Positions 1-6,999 of a stretch of 64,000 nucleotides of DNA are shown here, piece after piece. This stretch comes from Polaribacter marinus (GTDB taxonomy: Bacteria > Bacteroidota > Bacteroidia > Flavobacteriales > Flavobacteriaceae). Each line of letters opens with the position of its first letter. Position 1 is the first letter of the stretch. The translations under genes were made by a program, and so were the position numbers. The DNA lies in NCBI RefSeq assembly GCF_022662535.1, contig NZ_JAKQYM010000006.1, positions 1 to 64,000 on the forward strand. The letters are read 5' to 3'. The notes beneath the pieces are model-generated. The model had not been told where the DNA came from. It ran no database searches and saw only the letters and a program-made list of their open reading frames with translations.

Positions 1-128
1 CTTTTCTTGTTAATATTAATTTTAAATGTAATTAATTCTAACAAAGTATTTAACACTTGACAAACATAGGATGACAAGAAACTATAATGAAATTGCAGGA
101 TTTTAACCTTTAAATTGATAATATTTTT

Positions 129-506
129 ATGAATGATAATTATAAAATTTTAGCTGTTTTTGACTATTCGACAGAAGCATATGTTACCAAATCAAAATTA
201 GATTCAGAAGGTTTTCAAACCCTATTAATGGATGAAAAAACTATAGATACCGATCCTTTAGTAAGTAATGCAATTGGTGGTGTAAAATTGTTGGTTCATA
301 AAAACGATTTTGATAAAGCTGCCGTAATTTATAATGAAATTAGAACGTATCAAAAAGATAAAAATGGGAATGCTATTTCTTGCCCTGCTTGCAATTCTAC
401 TCGAATTTTAGTTGCACCTGCACAAAGAAAAAATGTGTTTTATATGTTGTTTCCTTTTTTTGAAAAAACAAAGCACATTTGTAATGATTGCAAAACAATA
501 TTTTAA
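129..506 (+). CDS. DUF2007-type protein with C-terminal zinc-ribbon-like motif
   Basis: A 125-residue soluble protein. Residues 5-71 match the pattern of the DUF2007 (putative prokaryotic signal transducing) family: a short ferredoxin-like fold with a conserved stretch around the G-G-V-K-L motif at 50-54, followed by an Asp/Ala-rich helix. The C-terminal part carries two Cys pairs, C85-x2-C88 and C118-x2-C121, which look like a small zinc ribbon. There is no signal peptide or membrane segment, so it is probably cytoplasmic. The exact role of the family is unknown. It ends 38 bases before the UmuD-like gene and may be cotranscribed with it. Family assignment is fairly confident; function is not. 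Confidence 0.75.
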   Translation: MNDNYKILAVFDYSTEAYVTKSKLDSEGFQTLLMDEKTIDTDPLVSNAIGGVKLLVHKNDFDKAAVIYNEIRTYQKDKNGNAISCPACNSTRILVAPAQRKNVFYMLFPFFEKTKHICNDCKTIF

Positions 507-544
507 TACCGAAAGTTTACAAAAAAGTTCTAATTTGCACACAA

Positions 545-979
545 ATGAAAACATCTAAAACACTTACTTTTTTTACACCCAAAGCATCTTCTGGTAATGG
601 AGCTGTTTTTGTAGATACAGGGATTTCTGCTGGTTTTCCTTCACCTGCAGACGATTTTAGAGAAACTAGAATTTCTTTAGATGACGAGCTTATACATAAT
701 AAAGACGCTACATTCTTCGCAAAAGTAAAAGGACAATCTATGATTGATGCAGGTTTAGATGACAATGATTTGTTGGTTATTGACAGAAGTTTAGAACCTG
801 CCAACAATAAAATTGCTGTTTGTTTTTTAGATGGAGAATTTACTGTAAAACGCCTTCGTGTAGAAAAAAATGAGGTTTGGTTACAACCAGAAAACCCTAA
901 TTATCCTATTATAAACATTACAGAAGAGAATGATTTTATGATTTGGGGAATTGTAACAAGCGTGATTAAAAAAGTGTAA
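545..979 (+). CDS. umuD: UmuD-like S24 family self-cleaving protein
   Basis: A 144-residue LexA/UmuD-type serine peptidase. The ATG at 545 is chosen because the upstream in-frame extension to 488 overlaps the preceding gene and has no UmuD similarity. Visible features are an Ala29-Gly30 autocleavage site followed by the FPSPADDF motif typical of UmuD, catalytic Ser65 in G-Q-S-M and catalytic Lys102 in F-T-V-K-R-L. In SOS mutagenesis UmuD is cleaved on RecA filaments and then forms polymerase V with UmuC. No umuC follows here: the next gene is an unrelated lipoprotein. The partner must lie elsewhere or the protein acts alone. I see no SOS box that I could name with confidence. Confidence 0.88.
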   Translation: MKTSKTLTFFTPKASSGNGAVFVDTGISAGFPSPADDFRETRISLDDELIHNKDATFFAKVKGQSMIDAGLDDNDLLVIDRSLEPANNKIAVCFLDGEFTVKRLRVEKNEVWLQPENPNYPIINITEENDFMIWGIVTSVIKKV

Positions 980-1088
980 ACTTTTATGTTTAGTGATTAA
1001 TATATAATTTTAAAGAAATTAGTGCTTTTTTAGTGCTATTTTTTTTTATCTAAAATTAAAATTATTATCATTCTTAAATATTTTATTA

Positions 1089-1118
1089 TTGTTTTTCGAT
1101 AATTTTAATATACATTTG
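1089..1118 (+). promoter_or_regulatory. Bacteroidota-type promoter of the aspartyl-protease lipoprotein gene
   Basis: TTG at 1089-1091, a 19-base spacer, and TACATTTG at 1111-1118, matching the -33/-7 pattern TTG-N19-TAnnTTTG used by the primary sigma factor of Bacteroidota. The start codon lies 24 bases downstream. Confidence 0.65.
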
Positions 1119-1141
1119 TTAAAATATTTAAAATAAAAAAC

Positions 1142-2347
1142 ATGAAATTTAAAACAGTATTGTATTTAGTACTCTTGTCAATAATATTAAGTAGTTGTGC
1201 ATCTTATAAAATAAATAAAACCCTTAAACAAGGAAATATCGTTCAAAAAGACTTTAAAATTAAGGTCCCTTTTGAATACCGTAAAGGACTTATTATCCTT
1301 AAAGTAACTATCGAAAATAAAATATATGACTTTATACTAGACACAGGAGCTTCTAACGTGCTTTCAAAAGAATTAGCAGAGAAACTTAACGTTGTGCCTT
1401 TAGGAAGTGAAAACATAACTGATATCCATAAAACTAGCCAACTACTTAACTATACTAAAATAGATGATATTGAAATAGGAGGGATTCATTTTAAAGAAAC
1501 TATTGCGGCTATTTCAGATTTTAATAGTGGCGAACTTGCCTGTTTAAATGCCGATGGCTTTATTGGTTCTAATTTGATGCGATTTGCTGTTTGGGACTTC
1601 GATTTTGAAAATCAAATAATTACGATAACAGATGATGAACAGAAATTGAATATTCCTGCGAAAGCTATTGTATCAAAAATGTTTATTGGCACAGCATCTA
1701 GTGAACCATCAATAATTACTCAAATAAATGGAGATAGAGTATTAAATAATTTGATTGATTTAGGGAATAATGGAAACGCACATTTATCTTATACTACTTT
1801 TTTAAAGCAAAAGAAATCTAAAAAAATAACTAAGTATATAAAAGGTTCAGGATATTCAGGTATAGGAATGTTTGGAAAAGGCGAGAAGAAAAACGAGTAT
1901 TCTGCAAAAATTGACAAAATAAAAATTGGGGGCCATATTATAACTGACAAAATAATGGTGGTTAAAGATGGTAAAACAAACCTCGGAATTTCATTTTTTA
2001 AAAATTCTAGATTGATTTTAAATTGGAAAGCAAAAAAGGTCAAAATGGTTCCAAAAAGCACTTCTTATAACACAGAATTAAACCAGTTTGGATTCAACTC
2101 TAATTTTAATGGAAATAAGGTAATTGTAGATTTTATATATAATGATAGTCAAGCATCAAAAGTATTACAATTTGGAGACCAAATTTTACAGATAAACAAT
2201 ATTGATTACACCAACATCACTAATGAAAATAAGTGTGATTATTTTTACAATGCTTTGATACCAAAAGATACTGATCAAATAGTAATTAAAGTATTAAGAA
2301 ATGGTCAAGAACTTGAATTCAGTTTAGAAAAAGTAAAATTATTGTAA
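1142..2347 (+). CDS. Lipoprotein with retropepsin-like aspartyl protease and PDZ domains
   Basis: A 401-residue envelope lipoprotein. A signal peptide ends in the lipobox L-S-S-C with lipidated Cys19. Residues about 45-165 form a pepsin/retropepsin-like half with the active-site motif D67-T-G-A and a hydrophobic-hydrophobic-Gly motif near D139-G-F-I-G. A second related half begins near residue 200, where the expected D-T-G is degenerate (D206-L-G). Residues about 315-400 resemble a PDZ domain. The family (aspartyl protease family proteins of Bacteroidota) is known, but substrates are not. The gene has its own promoter upstream. Because the second active-site motif is imperfect, the enzyme may dimerise, be weak, or only bind peptides. 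Confidence 0.8.
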   Translation: MKFKTVLYLVLLSIILSSCASYKINKTLKQGNIVQKDFKIKVPFEYRKGLIILKVTIENKIYDFILDTGASNVLSKELAEKLNVVPLGSENITDIHKTSQLLNYTKIDDIEIGGIHFKETIAAISDFNSGELACLNADGFIGSNLMRFAVWDFDFENQIITITDDEQKLNIPAKAIVSKMFIGTASSEPSIITQINGDRVLNNLIDLGNNGNAHLSYTTFLKQKKSKKITKYIKGSGYSGIGMFGKGEKKNEYSAKIDKIKIGGHIITDKIMVVKDGKTNLGISFFKNSRLILNWKAKKVKMVPKSTSYNTELNQFGFNSNFNGNKVIVDFIYNDSQASKVLQFGDQILQINNIDYTNITNENKCDYFYNALIPKDTDQIVIKVLRNGQELEFSLEKVKLL

Positions 2348-2399
2348 CTCTCTTAAGTTTATTTAATAAATTTATGCGTTTTAGAAAAAATAAAACTTT

Positions 2400-2942
2400 A
2401 TGAAAAAATTCATTTACATCTGCGCGAACTCTTTTTTTTACATGTTTAGTACTTTTTTTTTGTTTGTGTTTTTATTTTCAATTTTATCATTATTTGAAAA
2501 GTATGAATTTTTTGACGCTCCTTTTGTAGATATTTTAGAGAATGACATAGATGGTTTTAATGTCAAAATTAGTATTCCTTTTATAGAAGGAATTGTTAAG
2601 TATCAGTTTTCATATACGATTATTTTCATGTGGCTTTGGCTATTATTCTATGCAATATTTTTTTATGTGCTAAAAGATTTTTTTAAAATTTTTATAGACA
2701 ATGAACTGTTTACGGCAAAACATTTAAATAAACTTAAAATATTCTTTAGATTGAATTTTATTCCAATAATTTTAAATATCGGTAGTATCGTTATGGGCTG
2801 GATAGAAAATAAAAAGGTTAGTTTTGAAGAAGAATATTTTTTTGTTTTTATCCATACTTGTATCGCGATTATAATTTATACATATATTGATATTTTTAAG
2901 AAAGGACAAAGACTACAAGAAGAAAACGACTTAACAATATAA
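2400..2942 (+). CDS. DUF2975 family membrane protein
   Basis: A 180-residue integral membrane protein with four hydrophobic segments (about 10-31, 68-92, 112-134 and 143-166). The layout and the directly following small HTH gene (one base between stop and start) match the widespread DUF2975 membrane protein plus Cro/CI-type regulator pair. The biochemical role of the family is unknown; the pairing suggests that the membrane protein and the regulator act in one circuit. The gene follows the lipoprotein gene by 52 bases, so a common transcript is possible. Confidence 0.78.
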   Translation: MKKFIYICANSFFYMFSTFFLFVFLFSILSLFEKYEFFDAPFVDILENDIDGFNVKISIPFIEGIVKYQFSYTIIFMWLWLLFYAIFFYVLKDFFKIFIDNELFTAKHLNKLKIFFRLNFIPIILNIGSIVMGWIENKKVSFEEEYFFVFIHTCIAIIIYTYIDIFKKGQRLQEENDLTI

Positions 2943-2943
2943 T

Positions 2944-3150
2944 ATGGCAATCATCGTAAATTTAGACGTAATGCTTGCCAAACGTAAAATGCGAAGCAAA
3001 GAATTGGCAGAAATTATTGGCATTACAACCGCAAACTTATCGGTTTTAAAATCAGGAAAAGCAAAGGCAATTCGGTTTTCTACTTTAGAAGCAATTTGCA
3101 AAGCATTAGATTGTCAGCCTGCAGATATTTTAGAATACAAACAAGATTAA
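2944..3150 (+). CDS. Small Cro/CI-type HTH regulator paired with DUF2975 protein
   Basis: A 68-residue protein that is essentially a single XRE-type helix-turn-helix domain. The recognition part is seen around residues 18-37 (ELAEIIGITTANLSVLKSGK), followed by a helix with the A-I-C-K-A-L-D-C-Q-P-A-D-I-L pattern typical of the YozG-like subgroup. It starts one base after the stop of the DUF2975 gene, so translation is probably coupled. It probably regulates its own operon; the targets are unknown. Confidence 0.87.
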   Translation: MAIIVNLDVMLAKRKMRSKELAEIIGITTANLSVLKSGKAKAIRFSTLEAICKALDCQPADILEYKQD

Positions 3151-3175
3151 AACATTTAATAAAAAACAACAAATT

Positions 3176-3628
3176 ATGAAATCACTTATTACAACATTAT
3201 TACTACTGGTTACTTTTACTATTTCTTCACAAGAAATACCTTTTAAAGTAAAAGATGCTCTAAAAAATGATGATGCAAAAGCTTTAAAGAAAGAATTAAA
3301 TAAAGAATTAAATAAAGAATTAAATAAAGAGAATATTAATAACTGTTATAAAGCAGGAAACTCTAATTATTCTTTTTTAATTTTAGCAATAAAATTAAAT
3401 GCTAAAGATTGTTTTAATTTACTTATAAATAAAAAAGCCGATTTAGATAAAGATTGTAATGGTAAAGCACCTTTAATTTATACAGCAAAGTACAATCGAT
3501 TAGAAATGGCTAAAAAGCTTATAAAAAAAGGAGCAAACCCAAAACAAAATTATAGAGGAAGAACAGCTTTAGATTACGCTAAAAAGTATCAGAAAAAAGA
3601 AATGGTAGATTACTTTTCTAACTTGTAA
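3176..3628 (+). CDS. Secreted or periplasmic ankyrin-repeat protein
   Basis: A 150-residue protein with a signal peptide at residues 1-18 (cleavage after I-S-S). Residues 60-150 hold about two to three ankyrin repeats, recognisable by the patterns PLIYTAKYNRLEMAKKLIKK and TALDYAKKYQKKEMVDYF. Between signal peptide and repeats is a Lys/Glu/Leu/Asn tract made from a tandem 12-base DNA repeat near 3290-3331. Ankyrin repeats bind other proteins; no partner can be named. A terminator follows directly. Confidence 0.8.
   Translation: MKSLITTLLLLVTFTISSQEIPFKVKDALKNDDAKALKKELNKELNKELNKENINNCYKAGNSNYSFLILAIKLNAKDCFNLLINKKADLDKDCNGKAPLIYTAKYNRLEMAKKLIKKGANPKQNYRGRTALDYAKKYQKKEMVDYFSNL
3290..3331 (+). 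repeat. In-frame 12-bp tandem repeat in the ankyrin gene
   Basis: About three and a half copies of a 12-base unit reading aaagaattaaat encode repeated K-E-L-N. Since the unit is a multiple of three, copy-number change would alter linker length without breaking the frame. Confidence 0.85.
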
Positions 3629-3642
3629 ATATTTAATTTAAA

Positions 3643-3677
3643 CAAAAAAAATCCGAATTTATAATTCGGATTTTTTT
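3643..3677. terminator. Bidirectional terminator between convergent genes
   Basis: Inverted repeat centred at about 3660 (arms reading tccgaat and attcgga) flanked by an A-run on the left and a T-run on the right, lying between the ankyrin gene (+) and the S9 peptidase gene (-). It can serve both strands. Confidence 0.85.
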
Positions 3678-3704
3678 ATATCATAATTTTAAAAATATAA
3701 ATTT

Positions 3705-6212
3705 TTATCGATTCATTGGCTTATCCATATTCATATATAAAATATCCACATCTGTAGCTTCTGCACCTAATAAATATTTACTAAAGTGATCTGCTCTTAA
3801 CCAAAAAGAATATTCTGTCATACTACCAAAACCATGTCTTTGCCCTGGCATAATCATATATTTAAAACGTTTGTGTGCTTTAATCAATTCATTTGCCATT
3901 CTTATGGTACCTGCCGGATTTACATTATTATCCATATCACCATGAATTAACATTAAGTGTCCTTTTAAGTTTTTTGCCAAAGATTGATTCACATCAATTT
4001 TATATTTATAAGAAATTTTTCCTTTCTCATCTATTTCTTCTTTTACTCCATGATGCGTTTCACTCCACCAAGAATTATACACCGTATTATCATGATTTCC
4101 TGCGGATGAAACTGCTGCTTTAAAGAAATCTGGATACACTAACATTGCTGCTGTAGACATAAAACCACCACCTGAATGACCGTAAATTCCTACTTTTTCT
4201 ATATCGATAAACTTGTGTTTATTTGCCAATTGTTGCGCCACATATTTTTTATCCGCCAAACCATAATCACGTAAATTTCCGTAACCATAGTTATGATACC
4301 ATTTAGATCTATCTGGATGTCCACCTCTATTTCCTAAGGTTATTACCACAAAACCAACTTGTGCCATTCTATCTAAACGATCCATTCTATAAGAAAAAGC
4401 TTTGTTTACTGCTTCTGTTTGCGGACCTGGATACACATATTCTAATAAAGGATACACCTTTGTAGAGTCCATATCAAAAGGCTTGTACATCACTCCGTAA
4501 ATGTCTGTAATTCCATCATCTGCTTTTACTTTAAAAGTTTCTGGAAATTGATATCCTGATGCAAATAATTGCGATAAATCTGCTGTTTCTAAATCCATTA
4601 CTTTACGTCCGTTAGCATCTCTAACTTCCGATTTTGGTACTGTATTTACTCTAGAGTAATTGCTAACAAAATACTTGTTAGAATCTGACATACTTGTACT
4701 TGTCGTAAAATCTCCAGGATTTAACGTTTTTAATCCTGTTCCATTTAAGTTAATTTTATAAGAATGAGCATAATAAGGATCTTGTTCTTTGTTTACGCCG
4801 TTTGCTGTAAAATACAGTGTTCTTGTTTTTTCATCTAACCCTTCAAAATTAGCCACATGGTAATCGCCTTCTGTTACTTGGTTTTTCAAGTTTCCATCCG
4901 TATCATATAAATAAAAATGTGCCCAACCATCTCGTTCTGCCCAATGCAACATTTCTGTTTCATTATTAAACAAAACTAACGGACGAGATTCTATATAGGT
5001 ATTAAAACGTTCTTCAATTAAGGTTTTATATTCTCCGGTATTAATATCAGCAACATTAATATCGTATTTTTTACGATCTCTAGAAATGACACTGAAATAC
5101 ACTTTTCCTTTTTTTGATAAAAGTAAAGAAGGTCTAAAATCATCATCTCTACTAGATTGTTTTCTAGGTGCTCTAAAAACAGAAATACTCTGTTGTTTAA
5201 TAGTATCTAAAGGTACTTTTACATGGGTTTTTGTAGGAATATCAAAAATTAATAATTCTGATTTATAATATTCTTGTTCTCCAGGCATGTGATATTTATA
5301 GGTTTCTAACCTTGGTCTACCATTTTTTGTAGAATTAATTACCCATAAATCTTTAATATGTCTAGAATCTGACTTTTGAAAAACAAACTTTTTAGAATCG
5401 TGAGACCAAGTTCCCCAAACCCCTTTTCTTTTGTCTTTATTTTTTTCTTTATCAACATTGTCTTCTCTAGAACCTCCTCCATAGCCGTAATTTTCTTCAC
5501 CATCTTTGGTCCATTGGTTTTCTACAACTGTACTATCTTTTTCGTTTTTGATAAACTTTTTAAAGTTTAGTTTATCCATCCAATACAAATTGTAGTTTTT
5601 AGAATATAGCACTATAGAACTGTCTGGAGCCACATTTGCCCAACGTTTCCATGGTTCTTTTTCTTTCTTTTTGTTATCAATAATCGTTAAACCATTTCCT
5701 CCTAATCTATATTCTAAATGGTAAACTTTCTTTTCCATTTTAGGTTTTTTCGATTTTGATTTTTTTGATTTTTTATCTGATGAATCCTTTTTTGTAATTT
5801 CTTTTTTATCATCAACAACAGCAACCTCTTCTGTAGATGTTACTCTAAAACGAATGGCATTTTCTGCTTTATTAAACTTAAAACTAAAACGCGGTAAGTG
5901 TTTTGCATCATAAGGGTCTTTAGTAATTTCTGTTAACCATTTTGCCATTTTTACATTATCAAAAAGAGTTTTTTTGGTTTTTCTATCTAAATCTACTAAG
6001 TAATAGTTAGATCCTTCAGAAGTTTTATAAGAATACCAAAAACGATTTCCTTTTTTTAACCAATGAGGGCTTACTGATGTTGAGTGCACCATTTTTGCCA
6101 AATTTTTTGGCGAATATTTGGCAGCAGCTCTGTAATTTGGTCTAGGTGTTTCTTGTGAAAATGCTGTGTTAGCAACAAAAAGTAGCACAAAAAGTAAAGT
6201 AAAGTTTTTCAT
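3705..6212 (-). CDS. S9 family prolyl oligopeptidase / dipeptidyl-peptidase IV-like exopeptidase
   Basis: An 835-residue exported serine peptidase. Residues 1-19 form a signal peptide ending A-F-S-Q. The long middle part is the N-terminal beta-propeller (DPPIV_N type), containing a Lys/Ser-rich insertion near 138-165. The C-terminal alpha/beta-hydrolase domain carries the catalytic triad: Ser680 in G-H-S-G-G-G, Asp761 in H-G-D-M-D-N-N-V and His793 in G-Q-R-H-G-F. Such enzymes cleave dipeptides, often after Pro or Ala, from peptides in the periplasm. The gene is transcribed alone; its stop faces the ankyrin gene across a terminator. Family confident, exact substrate specificity not. Confidence 0.92.
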   Translation of the reverse strand: MKNFTLLFVLLFVANTAFSQETPRPNYRAAAKYSPKNLAKMVHSTSVSPHWLKKGNRFWYSYKTSEGSNYYLVDLDRKTKKTLFDNVKMAKWLTEITKDPYDAKHLPRFSFKFNKAENAIRFRVTSTEEVAVVDDKKEITKKDSSDKKSKKSKSKKPKMEKKVYHLEYRLGGNGLTIIDNKKKEKEPWKRWANVAPDSSIVLYSKNYNLYWMDKLNFKKFIKNEKDSTVVENQWTKDGEENYGYGGGSREDNVDKEKNKDKRKGVWGTWSHDSKKFVFQKSDSRHIKDLWVINSTKNGRPRLETYKYHMPGEQEYYKSELLIFDIPTKTHVKVPLDTIKQQSISVFRAPRKQSSRDDDFRPSLLLSKKGKVYFSVISRDRKKYDINVADINTGEYKTLIEERFNTYIESRPLVLFNNETEMLHWAERDGWAHFYLYDTDGNLKNQVTEGDYHVANFEGLDEKTRTLYFTANGVNKEQDPYYAHSYKINLNGTGLKTLNPGDFTTSTSMSDSNKYFVSNYSRVNTVPKSEVRDANGRKVMDLETADLSQLFASGYQFPETFKVKADDGITDIYGVMYKPFDMDSTKVYPLLEYVYPGPQTEAVNKAFSYRMDRLDRMAQVGFVVITLGNRGGHPDRSKWYHNYGYGNLRDYGLADKKYVAQQLANKHKFIDIEKVGIYGHSGGGFMSTAAMLVYPDFFKAAVSSAGNHDNTVYNSWWSETHHGVKEEIDEKGKISYKYKIDVNQSLAKNLKGHLMLIHGDMDNNVNPAGTIRMANELIKAHKRFKYMIMPGQRHGFGSMTEYSFWLRADHFSKYLLGAEATDVDILYMNMDKPMNR

Positions 6213-6314
6213 GTGTATAAGTTTGAATAAATTATAAGAAGCTAAAGTTCTTTAAAACAAACTACATGGCAAATTTTAAATCTTTTTTTGGTAAAACATT
6301 AACAGTTTTTAACA

Positions 6315-6764
6315 TTAATTCAAATTGCGCTTTTCAATAAAAAAACGCGTTAATAACTGAGAACATTCTTTTTCTAAAATGCCTGCTTCTATTTTTGTTT
6401 TTGGGTGTAACGTAGTCTTTAAATTAACAAAACCTCTTTCTGGTTCTGAAGCCCCATACACAATCTTCCCAATTTGAGTCCAATAACTTGCGCCAGCACA
6501 CATTTGACAAGGTTCTAATGTTACATATAAAATACAATCTTTTAAATATTTGCCTCCTAAAAAATCTGCTGCTGCTGTAAACGCTTGCATTTCTGCATGC
6601 GCAGTAACATCATTTAATGTTTCTGTTAAATTATGTGCTCTTGCTATGATTTTATCTTTAAAGACAATAATAGCGCCTACAGGTACTTCGCCTTTATCAA
6701 AAGCAGATTCGGCCTCTTGCAAGGCTTTTTTCATGAAATAAGTATCGTCAAAAGGTTGTATCAT
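6315..6764 (-). CDS. tadA: tRNA-specific adenosine deaminase
   Basis: Makes inosine at the wobble position of tRNA-Arg(ACG). The start at 6764 gives 149 residues and is preferred over an upstream in-frame ATG at 6809: an AAGGA-like ribosome binding site directly precedes it, and the upstream start would overlap the end of the small membrane-protein gene. The zinc deaminase motif is complete: H56-A-E58 with Glu as proton shuttle, and P85-C86-x2-C89. It is the usual length for the family. It follows the 54-aa gene by 10 bases and is probably cotranscribed with it. Confidence 0.93.
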   Translation of the reverse strand: MIQPFDDTYFMKKALQEAESAFDKGEVPVGAIIVFKDKIIARAHNLTETLNDVTAHAEMQAFTAAADFLGGKYLKDCILYVTLEPCQMCAGASYWTQIGKIVYGASEPERGFVNLKTTLHPKTKIEAGILEKECSQLLTRFFIEKRNLN

Positions 6765-6774
6765 ATCCTTAAAA

Positions 6775-6939
6775 TTAAATCGCTTTTTTATTTTTAAATG
6801 TTTTAACAATTCCCATTATTACAAAAACAATTGCTATTATTCGAAACCAAAAACCTAAATTATATTCATTAGAAGTTAATATGTTTAAAATAATAAGAAT
6901 ACAACTTACTATCAATAAAACTATATTTTTATTTTTCAT
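6775..6939 (-). CDS. Small membrane protein, 54 residues, upstream of tadA
   Basis: Read directly from the complement strand: ATG at 6939-6937, stop TAA at 6777-6775. The protein starts MKNKNIVLLI and has two hydrophobic helices (about 5-21 and 30-46), separated by a short polar loop N-E-Y-N-L-G, and ends in a Lys-rich tail. The frame is open throughout, fills the gap between tadA and dxs, and ends 10 bases before the tadA start, which supports a two-gene operon. I recognise no family. It could be a coincidental ORF in an AT-rich gap, but two membrane helices with a basic tail favour a real gene. Confidence 0.6.
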   Translation of the reverse strand: MKNKNIVLLIVSCILIILNILTSNEYNLGFWFRIIAIVFVIMGIVKTFKNKKAI

Positions 6940-6984
6940 AATAACTATTCTTTTTACAAATCAATATTACAAAAAGTTAAATTG

Positions 6985-6992
6985 TATTTTTG
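6985..6992 (+). promoter_or_regulatory. -7-like element of dxs
   Basis: TATTTTTG matches TAnnTTTG but no TTG is seen about 20 bases upstream. It ends 8 bases before the dxs ATG at 7000, so if used the mRNA would have almost no leader. Confidence 0.35.
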
Positions 6993-6999
6993 TATTCGA

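Noticed and set aside
980-1141. Possible continuation of umuD into a umuC remnant
   Set aside because: The gap is only 162 bases, AT-rich, and shows no polymerase motif in any frame.
6940-6999. Thiamine riboswitch upstream of dxs
   Set aside because: The available leader is under 60 bases and lacks the conserved TPP aptamer motif.
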